Assembly (NCBI GenBank): GCA_037447605.1
Contig: CM074819.1
Coordinates: 631,842-658,011, forward strand
Reading direction: 5' to 3'
Source: Zygnema circumcarinatum
Lineage: Eukaryota; Streptophyta; Zygnematophyceae; Zygnematales; Zygnemataceae
DNA: 26,170 nt
Both the position numbers and the translations under genes were made by a program. Positions 18,627 to 26,170 of the stretch are shown piece after piece; positions within the stretch are counted from its first letter, which is position 1; each line of letters begins with the position of its first letter. The notes below the pieces were generated by a model that saw only the letters and a program-made list of their open reading frames with translations, did no database searches and was not told the origin of the DNA.

Positions 18627-21600
18627 CAAGTAGCAGATCTAGGGCAGCTTATGTGTGTATTTTGCCCCTCCCTGCCTATCACCTTTGCATCTTGAATGCA
18701 CAGCACTTATTTTCCACGGACGAGCCAAAACAGGCACATCAAAATTTGTCAGTAACTTCAGAAAAACCTATGTCATCTCAGCGTCCAGACAGCAGTTATC
18801 CCTGTACACATCAACGGCTGCATGGATACTGCAAATTTGGTCCTCGTTGTGCGTTCGTTTCAAGCCAAAGAGAGCAGCAACATCGAGTTTTAGAGACAGG
18901 GAGAATAAGAACAGACCAGAGATTCTATCAAGAAGATGCTCCTTCCTCATCTGTTTCATACAATCAGTCTCCTGCAAACGGAAGGCGTGGAGGATGGGGA
19001 AGGAGAGATCATCCGTGGAGAGGAAGAGCAGATACTGAAAGGCAGTGGCTGCGATGTGGCCATGGCTCAATTGATAGTAAGTGGCTGCTGGAAATGTTCA
19101 GATGTCTGAAGTTATGAGGTATTTTTAGAACGAGAGCACATGATTTTGAGAAAGATCTTTTATATTCACGAGATTAGATTAGAAGGTTTCTGAAAGTGAT
19201 TGGAAGACTGATGCAGTGATTGCTCAACGAGCATTATCCACTCATAGAATGACTGGTCAGATGTTCATTGAATTTCTGGAACTCAGTTAGATTTATGAAC
19301 TTCTCGATCTTGAATCAATGCAAAGAATGCACATGGTTTTATTTTGGTCAATTATTTGCACTCAAATACCATTTCGTCATTTGTTTATATACATCTGCTT
19401 GTTGAAAAGAGTTAATTCCCAGATAACCGCCTTCAATTAGAAGCGCATAGCCTCCACGCTTTTGGAACTAATGGAAATTTTGTCGCTGGTGACTTATGTT
19501 GCTCAAAACTGAGAATATCTGCCCACTTTCTCTCGTATCTGATTCTGAGTTTATTTTCTAATTTCCTGCTTTCTGTTCAACAGGCGATACTGCAGAGTTC
19601 CGAGTGGTATCGTGGAACATACTCGCAGATACAGCAGTGGAGTTGCATTGGCGGGAGCTTTATCGCCACGTGCCTTTTGCAATTCTGAATTGGAATGCAA
19701 GAAAAGTGAAGATCTTGCAGCAGATCAGAAACCTCTGCCCCCATATCCTTTGCCTTCAGGTGAGAGGCTTACAGAAAAGGAAAGTTATCTATGGCAAAAG
19801 GTTTTTCCTTTTTCATAGCATTACCTGCACTATCTGACTTCTAGATGGCCATGTTAGACAAGAAACGGCTTTCATTTACAGCCACTCAGCCTGAAATTTT
19901 AGCTTGAGCTTTGATCATGGGACAGGAAGTAGACAGATTTTCTGAACTTCGTGAAGACCTACGTCGAATGGGCTTCCACGGCACCTTCCAGGTCTCTCTC
20001 TCTCTCGCCGTCCCCCTCCGCCTCGCCTCTTCTCCCCTCTTTTACCTCCTCCCTCTCCCTCTCTTTTACCTCCTCCCTCTCCCTCTCTTTTACCTCCTCC
20101 CTCTCCCTCTCTTTTACCTCCTCCCTCTCCCTCTCTTTTACCTCCTCTCTCTCCCTCTCTTTTACCTCCTCCCTCTCCCTCTCTTTTACCTCCTCCCTCT
20201 CCCTCTCTTTTACCTCCTCTCTCTCCCTCTCTTTTACCTCCTCCCTCTCCCTCTCTCGCTCTCTCACTCAGTTCTCAGACCTTCTGCAGGCACGCACAGG
20301 AAATTCTCCAGATGGTTGCGCTACCTTTTGGAAGGCCGATCAGTATGTTTCAACCCCTCTCCCTCCCCCTCCCCCCTACTCCCTCCCTTTATTCTCACTC
20401 TCTCCCTTTACCCACCCGCTCTCACACACTTCTATCTCCTGCTATCTCTGCTTTCCCACCTTCTTCTCTTTATTTCTCTAACACAAGCATGCGGTCTTCT
20501 GCTGCTTGCTTGCTTTTTCTCGCTTTTTCCAGCGGAGATTGTTTAACTTAGCTTCTGCAACTATGTGTTAGTTGAAAGTGCAATCATATGCAGAGCTTGT
20601 TTCTTTATTTCCATGCTAAAAAAACAGTTTTTATTGTTGTTTCTACTGAATCCGATCATCTCATGCTATATTGGCAGATTTGAGCTGCTGGAAGATGAAA
20701 AAATACAATTTCGGCAACACAACTTGAACCACAACGCAGCCCTAGTCACAGTATTGCAGGTAATCTATTTTCCTCTTTTTTTTCACTGAACTATGGTTTG
20801 CGGAATATGATACATGTTGTTTGAATCATGCATTGGTTTTTCTCAGACCATTCAACTTTGATGCTTATTTTGAAGGTTTGGGAGGAATATGAAAGGGCTG
20901 AAGAATGGTGTAATCTGATATTTTTGTTTATAAACTCCATAGAATGGCTTATGGAATGTATGACCGATCTGGCAGAGCAGAAAAGGGCGAATTCCAAAAC
21001 GGAAACGGAAGCGAAAATTTCAGAACAGGGAAGGTATGGCTCGAAAGGTGAAACGAAGGAATGAACTTTTTTTCTGTTTGTTTAGTACACAGTTAGTGGG
21101 TCTCATCAACTATCATTTCTGATTGTTTGTAAGTTGATTCTAATCCACTATCACTCAAAAGGGGACTCGGAAACTGAAACAAGTCGGAAAAGAAAAGGAC
21201 AAACTAGCTGTTCAGTTTTCCAAAATAGGGAGACCGTTTTTTTCTTTTTTCTGGCAGAGCAGAGGGAGAGGAAAACGGAGATATTCCCGTGACAGATATC
21301 ACAAAACGGGTAGTTGTGGCTAATATTCACGTGCTTTTCAATCCAAAACGCGGAGATGTGAAGCTTGGGCAGGTAAGGAAACTGGAAGTAATCAAAGGAA
21401 CAGCTGAAACCTCCTTTCTGAATCTCTTGAAGAATGGTTGTCAAGTCGGCTCAATACCTATCGAGAAAGAGAGAGGAGAGAGAGAGAGAGTGAGAGAGAG
21501 AGGGGGAGGGTGAGAGAGGCACCTTGCTCTTGAAGTATAATCTCTATTGAGGGTTATGTGAAATGCTTCCTGCTTCTGAAACGTTCTGATCTTGGTATAA

Positions 21601-23049
21601 ATCATTCATTTACCTTTCTTCCTGAGAGTACAAAATGGTAGTATGTGAGAGGAGAATCCTCTCCTTCCGTGAGATGATGTGAATTAAGATATGGGAAGGG
21701 ATTCAGATCCGTGTGCTTCTAGAGAGAGCGGAAGGAGCTGCTACCAAATATGGCTGTGCGCCTATCATCATAACAGGAGATTTCAATGCTACCCCTTCAG
21801 TAGGGCCACATTTCTTTCCTAATCTTTTGCTCATTTGTGAAGGGCGATTGGGACCGGATGAACTATTGAAACAAAGTAACCAGATATTTTTTGGCAAGTT
21901 TCTATTGTATGAAGGAATCCAATAACTCCAATTTCTATAAATATGCGAGGGAAAAAGTTTTTTAAGAAGGCTTGCTGGATAATGGAAAGTTAGAGCTCTT
22001 CCCTTTTGGGTTAATAGAGAAGTTGGGGGGGTGGATTCTTTGTGACAGAGTGGAGTATATAATTTTATTGCAAAGGGTGAGGTGAGTTGATCATGTCAAA
22101 ACACCACCGAGTAAGAGGAGAATGACTGGAAAAAGTTGGTGGGAGGAAAAAAAAACAAAGCGAAGCATTATTAATTAAAGCTCATCGTCTAAGCTGTCAG
22201 GATAGGAACAAAAGCTCCTTATGCAGATATATCCTTTCATGTTTCTCCTGCCAAAACTTCCCTCTCACTTCGACTTCTGTATCCCAAAAATGCCAAAACA
22301 TATTTCCTTACAAGATGGAGAATGTGAATGCAGCTTGACTTGGCAGTATGTGACAGACGGACCCTTGGAGGGATACTGATTCCGGATGAGCAGCTCCGCC
22401 CTCCGTTCATCCGTCCCCTCCAATCCAATGGAATGTATCAGAGGTAGAAAGCACAACAATGTCATGTATTAGTTGATAAAAGATCGGTGATAACCCTGAA
22501 ACTGCTGTGTAAAAACTCGCAGTCGATCCGCTTCTTTTGCTCTAAAGAAAAAATGTGTTCTTTCTCACCTTTCCTAAATACCCCCATTACCAACTCCTTT
22601 CTTTCCCTCCTTCCTTCCGTTCTATCGATCCTGCTATTGTCACTGATGATTCAATATCTATGCAAGGGGTTGCAGGATGCAAGCTACAAATATGCCTTGG
22701 AATGTGGAGGCAAGAAGCTCCCTCAATCAGTCTCAAGTAATTGTTACCTCGAACGTAATGGAAGCAAGATTTTCAGCAGAAGAGAGTATCCAAAGGAGTG
22801 CCGAAAATCTTTCAGGAGTCACAGAAGTAGGTTTTGCAGCTTCCGGAAGTTCAACTTCAGTGGAATTGATCAGACTACCAGCAAGCGAGCAATCATTTGT
22901 TGATGATTGGCTTCCGGAGGAGTTGCACGCTGCTACAGGAGAGGCCAAACCGGACAGTTTTTGTCTAAGTCATAAATTGCAGCTGAAGAGCGCTTATTGG
23001 CAGGCAGAGGTATAATCCTTTGCGTTAAACGTATGGCTTGGAGAGGTAA

Positions 23050-23087
<38 letters not shown>

Positions 23088-23673
23088 CTTCATGTAAGGA
23101 GCAGCTAGGATGCAGTCATCCTTCATCTTCATCCATGAGTCCATGCATGCCATTTGAGTCCATGCATGCCATTTGAGTCCATGTTTGGCATCCCCATGAG
23201 TACCCATGCTCCATGCTAGTCTATGTATGGCATATGAAGCTAAGGGGTTTGAACGGAGAGAATTTGGATGCAGCGTCCAAGAGGTGTGGAGCCTTGCGAG
23301 CCTGCTGTCACGTCATGTCACAACAAATTCTGTGGTACAGTTGACTACATTTGGTGAGTCTCAACAGTCAAAATTCCTGCACTTGTATAGTTTGCAGCCG
23401 CATGTTCTCATGGGGGTGAAACCAGTGAAGGACAAATATTACACCTGTGGTTTAGATGATGAATTGTAGACTGTAAAGAGGAGAGTTCAACATGTAAACT
23501 TATTAATTGTTCCTTCTTTTGCCTATTTTTGCAGGCATACGAAGGAGCTGCGTCCCTTGCAGGTGCTGAACACTCTGCCCGCCCATGTGTTGCAGCGCCA
23601 TGGGGGACTGCCTCACCCGGACTTCCCCAGCGACCATCTGCCTCTCGCATGCGACTTTGTATTCGCCGACTAA
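18560..23673 (+). CDS. CCR4/nocturnin-family endonuclease/exonuclease/phosphatase nuclease (CCR4 homolog 5-like) with N-terminal CCCH-like finger
   Basis: Thirteen exons: 18560-19076, 19584-19759, 19926-19991, 20290-20342, 20678-20759, 20876(or 20978)-21033, 21258-21372, 21707-21799, 22049-22081, 22334-22443, 22676-23009, 23274-23353 and 23535-23673. The product is 617-651 aa depending on the exon 6 acceptor. The EEP nuclease fold carries the expected catalytic motifs: VVSWNILAD, LCLQEVDRF, RTGNSPDGCATFW, NIHVLFNPKRGDVKLGQ, ITGDFNATPS, CGTVDYIWHTKEL and SDHLPLACDF. The family removes 3' nucleotides, classically poly(A). The order and the LDLAVCDRR, ELHAATGE and HKLQLKSAYW stretches best resemble plant CCR4 homolog 5. 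The N-terminus is odd: MFSFFAKVITSSRNTASRSA looks like a mitochondrial presequence, followed by CTHQRLHGYCKFGPRC (C-x8-C-x5-C) whose final His is Ser, then an RG-rich stretch (GRRGGWGRRDHPWRGR). Exon 6 is the least certain exon; exon 9 is a 33-nt microexon. Confidence 0.9.
20040..20255 (+). repeat. 24-bp tandem repeat, nine copies, in nuclease intron 3
   Basis: The phrase TTTTACCTCCT recurs exactly every 24 bp from 20040 to 20232, with units differing by one C/T change. It is pyrimidine-rich apart from one A per unit and lies just before the exon 4 acceptor. Because 24 is a multiple of three, it opens long repetitive frames on both strands, which are spurious. Confidence 0.9.
23049..23086. 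repeat. GA dinucleotide repeat in nuclease intron 11
   Basis: Nearly pure (GA)n of about 17 units, 40 bp after the exon 11 donor. Confidence 0.8.
23137..23183. repeat. 19-bp tandem repeat, 2.5 copies
   Basis: Unit GAGTCCATGCATGCCATTT at 23137-23155 and 23156-23174, with a partial third copy. It contains the palindrome ATGCAT, the core of plant RY elements, but is intronic here. Confidence 0.8.
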
Positions 23674-23761
23674 ACTACAAGTTCTTGGAGTATATAGTTC
23701 TCTAAGGCCCGCTTGCAAGTGGGTTGTAGGTTGTGTCTCTCATCGGAATGTGGAGAACGAG

Positions 23762-24178
23762 TGTTCTCTCTCTCCCCCTCTCCCCCTCTCCCCCTCTCCC
23801 TCTCCCTCTCCCTCTCCCTCTCCCTCTCTCCTCCCTCTCTCCTCCCTCTCTCCTCCCTCTCTCCTCCCTCTCTCCTCCCTCTCTCCTCCCTCGCTCCTCT
23901 CTCCTCTCTCCTCTCTCCTCTCTCCTCTCTCCTCTCCTCTCTCCTCTCGCCTCTCGCCTCTCGCCTCTCCTCTCCTCTCTCCTCTCTCCTCTCTCCTCTC
24001 TCCTCTCCTCTCTCCTCTCTCCTCTCTCCTCTCTCCCTCTCTCCTCTGCTCTCTCTCCTCTGCCTACTCCTCTCTCCTCTCACCATACTCTGCTCTCCCT
24101 CCTCTCCTCTCTCCTCTCTCCTTCCCTCCCCCTCTCCTCCCCCTCCCTCCCTCCCTCCCCCCCCTCCCCCTCTCTCTT
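23762..24178 (+). repeat. 417-bp polypyrimidine tract
   Basis: The tract is built of CTCC and CTCTCC units, with only a few purines (Gs near 23893 and 23949-23965, and scattered bases at 24060-24095). It starts 88 bp after the nuclease stop codon, so it is probably in or just past the 3' UTR. It has mirror symmetry suitable for intramolecular triplex formation. Confidence 0.85.
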
Positions 24179-24203
24179 TTCGGCCCCGTTTCGTTTTTTA
24201 TTT

Positions 24204-24274
24204 CCGTACGATATGGAAAACGCGATCCGTGCAATTGTACGATCCGTGCAATTTTTACGATCCGTATAATCGTA
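24204..24274 (+). repeat. GATCCGT tandem array with CCGTACG
   Basis: Three 16-18-bp units begin GATCCGT at 24224, 24241 and 24259; the first two share GATCCGTGCAATT. A CCGTACG lies just before them (24204-24210). The CCGTACG link makes it comparable with the motif cluster near 3449-3995. Confidence 0.7.
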
Positions 24275-24865
24275 AGAAAGTCATTGCTCGCGGTAAAGTC
24301 ATCATAATGCATTTCTATGGTCAGTTCAATCCACAGTTTACTGTCTTTATCAAGGGACATACTGAAAATTTCATTCCTCTCCAAGGCACTATTTCAGTAA
24401 AAGCGAGATAAGGTTTAAGCAAAAAATAAATAAATAAGTAAATAAAAAAAGCTGCTGCTTTAAAAAATTGGAAAAAGAAGTCATAAAGATTTCCCATGGG
24501 GAGAGAAAAAAAAAGCAACTTTAAATCGCCATCTAATTTCTTTTGAGTTTGACGTAAAAACCCGACGGTTTTCAATGCATCCACATCATCTTTTTCCCCT
24601 TTTTTTTTTACATTGAGGGCCCTTAGAACCCTCAAAAGACAAGGCGAAGTCCTTCCAAAAAAACAAAAAAAACTAAGAAACCTAAAACATGCCTAGCACC
24701 TTTATTTGTTGTACATTTCCATTCTATGGACCTCACAAGCTGTAGCGATCTGAGAACATTTTCACGTTGCTCTGTACTTACATTTCAAAGGAAATTTGAC
24801 ATTGACTTCAAAAGAAGTAAAAAAATAAAAAGTGACCTAACTCCTGGTAATAAAAAAGGAGCGGC

Positions 24866-26024
24866 TTAAACCATTTCCAAGGAATTCGTGTCTTTCTCAT
24901 GTGCTTGGAACTCGTCGTTATATTCACCTCCTGCATTATCACAAAATTAAGTGTTTAGAAAGGGAGAGGGAGAGGGCGAGGGGGAGGGAGAGGGAGAGGA
25001 AGAGAGAGACGGGAAGGGCAAGCGAGAGAGAGAGGAGAGGGAGAGGGCGAGGGAGAGGGCGAGGTAGAGGCGGATGAAGAGGGCGAGGGAGAGGAAGAGG
25101 GAAGGGGAGTGGGGGGGAGGGCGAGGGAGAGGGAGAGAGCTGTGCAACATATTTTGCACCTTTTCGAATATCACTGGTGTTTGACGGTGCATCCATGTCC
25201 TTATCAACCCTCGCCAATTCGTCCGAATTTAGGAGACCTTCTTTCAACGAGGGATCGACACCTGACCAATTCAAATGACAAAAAAAAGGGTGAGATAACA
25301 GCTTAGTTATCCCTCCCAATTCTCCACTTTTCTCCCGCTCCCTTGCCCTCTCCCTCTCGTTTCCTTTCTGCATCCCTCCGCACGGTCCCATCCCGTTTCC
25401 CTCTCCCCATCCACCCGTCCCATTCTCACCACCCTTTTCACATTTCCATAATGCTGCTGCCCAAGTCCCTCCCCCATCCTCTTCTTCCCGCTGCTTTCCC
25501 CCCCCCCTGCCCCTCTCCCCCTCCCCTCTCCTCACTCTCCCTCCTCCTCCCTCTCTCGTCCTCCCCGCCCCTCTTCCCTCCCTCCTTCCTCTCCCTCCCT
25601 CCCTCCCTCCCCCCCCGGCCCTCCCCCTCCATTTTCTCCCCTCTCCCGTCCCTCTACCATCCTCTCCCTTCCCCCCCGGCCCTTCCTTCTCCTCCCCTCC
25701 CCTCCCCTCTCCCCCCCCCCCCACATGACCACCCTCCATACCTATCAGCGTTAACCGCGCAGCAACCTCCCTCCAAATGGCCGTCCCTATGAGCCCAATA
25801 AATGTGACTGCCATGACCCCTCCCTCAACAGCTCGGAGGGGCGAGTTCCATCGGTGATGGCTCAAAAGGACGAGGACGAGGCAAGAGGCGAGGACCAGCA
25901 GGTCGTTCTGCCTCTTTGGGGGGCCCTTTGGGAGGGGTTCTATGGGGGACTGTTCAGTTTCGGTTGAGGGAGAAGACGTAAAGACAGGGGGGACGGGGGG
26001 GTCTGGGGAAGAGGAAGGGTTCAT
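24866..26024 (-). CDS. Unrecognised small protein with two hydrophobic segments
   Basis: Three minus-strand exons join in frame: 26024-25742, 25261-25160 and 24930-24866, giving 149 residues. Both introns are GT-AG with phase 1, and each junction completes a Gly codon. The N-terminal 40 residues are Ser/Pro/Thr-rich. Residues about 41-55 (DLLVLASCLVLVLLS) and 68-84 (GGVMAVTFIGLIGTAIW) are hydrophobic and could form a membrane hairpin, joined by HHRWNSPLRAVE. The C-terminal half is soluble and acidic (DPSLKEGLLNSDELARVDKD, then DIRKGGEYNDEFQ). I do not recognise the family. The exon joins and protein-like composition amid simple repeats argue for a real gene. The ATG at 26024 is the first in frame inside the window; the frame stays open upstream through GA-rich DNA, so a farther start cannot be excluded. 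Confidence 0.7.
24958..25140. repeat. GA-rich tract in intron 2 of the unknown gene
   Basis: Purine tract of GGGAGA units on the plus strand; on the sense strand of the minus gene it is a CT tract leading to the exon 3 acceptor. Confidence 0.8.
25323..25733. repeat. CT-rich tract in intron 1 of the unknown gene
   Basis: About 400 bp of C/T-rich sequence on the plus strand with C homopolymers near 25500, 25610, 25670 and 25711. On the sense strand of the gene this intron is purine-rich, the opposite of intron 2. Confidence 0.75.
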
Positions 26025-26170
26025 GGTTGGGGGAAGGGTCCGCGGATGATGCGTGGAAGGAGGGTGGGAGGGAGAGGGGGAGGAGGAAGAGAGAGAGGGA
26101 GGCGGAGAGGAGGGAGACGGAGAGGAGGGAGAGGAGGGGAGGAGGAAGAGGGAGAGGAAGTGCAAGATGA

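Larger units (their letters stand above)
23674..24865. other. Convergent spacer between the nuclease gene and the unknown gene
   Basis: The 3' ends of two convergent genes meet here. It contains a CT tract, a small GATCCGT tandem array and about 550 bp of AT-rich sequence (24275-24865) with A-runs. I see no gene. The long P/S/L frames over the CT tract are artefacts of composition. Confidence 0.6.

Noticed and set aside
20040-20255. Possible CRISPR-like array
   Set aside because: Contiguous 24-bp tandem units without variable spacers, inside a eukaryotic intron.
23585-24411. Long P/S/L-rich and R/E/G-rich frames over the CT tract
   Set aside because: Open frames are expected from pure CTCC repeats. 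They overlap the true nuclease C-terminus in wrong frames.
25343-25792. 149-codon plus-strand Pro/Ser-rich frame
   Set aside because: It lies in a CT-rich intron of the minus-strand gene and is explained by base composition.

Overview
This is a eukaryotic nuclear window, most likely from the green plant lineage (streptophyte alga or early land plant). I infer this from split genes with short GT-AG introns, plant-like forms of COG5, CSN6 and a CCR4-type nuclease, pentatricopeptide-repeat debris, and plant-type CCCTAAA telomere-like repeats. I cannot name the species. The window is full of simple polypyrimidine/polypurine tracts and has one 862-bp run of N. I read exon structures by eye and required that the reading frame stay intact across every junction.

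Layout, left to right. At 286-1094 (minus) are the first three exons of a short-chain dehydrogenase/reductase that runs off the left edge. At 1560-1975 are two broken PPR-like fragments on opposite strands. At 3094-3237 (minus) is the first exon of a small protein resembling the plant cytochrome c oxidase 7a-like subunit; I could not find its second exon. The divergent spacer at 3238-4564 carries a dense cluster of CGTAC motifs, a near-palindrome with W-box-like TTGAC motifs, a G-quadruplex-capable run and a short upstream ORF. COG5 fills 4565-12066 (plus, 12 exons, 873 aa), with the assembly gap inside intron 8. Its 3' flank has degenerate telomere-like repeats joined to 16 copies of a variant 7-mer.

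CSN6, the non-catalytic MPN subunit of the COP9 signalosome, lies at 13305-17165 (minus, 9 exons, 318 aa) and is tail-to-tail with COG5. A head-to-head spacer (17166-18559) with GATAC-type repeats and a perfect 16-bp hairpin separates it from a CCR4/nocturnin-family nuclease gene (18560-23673, plus, 13 exons, about 617-651 aa). That nuclease has an unusual N-terminus: a presequence-like start, a CCCH finger lacking its last histidine, and an RG-rich stretch. After a long CT tract and a small GATCCGT tandem array, a three-exon gene (24866-26024, minus) encodes an unrecognised 149-aa protein with two hydrophobic segments.

The genes are ordinary housekeeping genes (Golgi tethering, protein deneddylation, mRNA deadenylation or RNA processing, redox metabolism, respiration) with no sign of an operon-like system. 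I found no convincing new multi-gene system. The better leads are the nuclease N-terminus, the unknown two-helix protein, the 7-mer array joined to telomere-like repeats, the CGTAC cluster and the hairpin.
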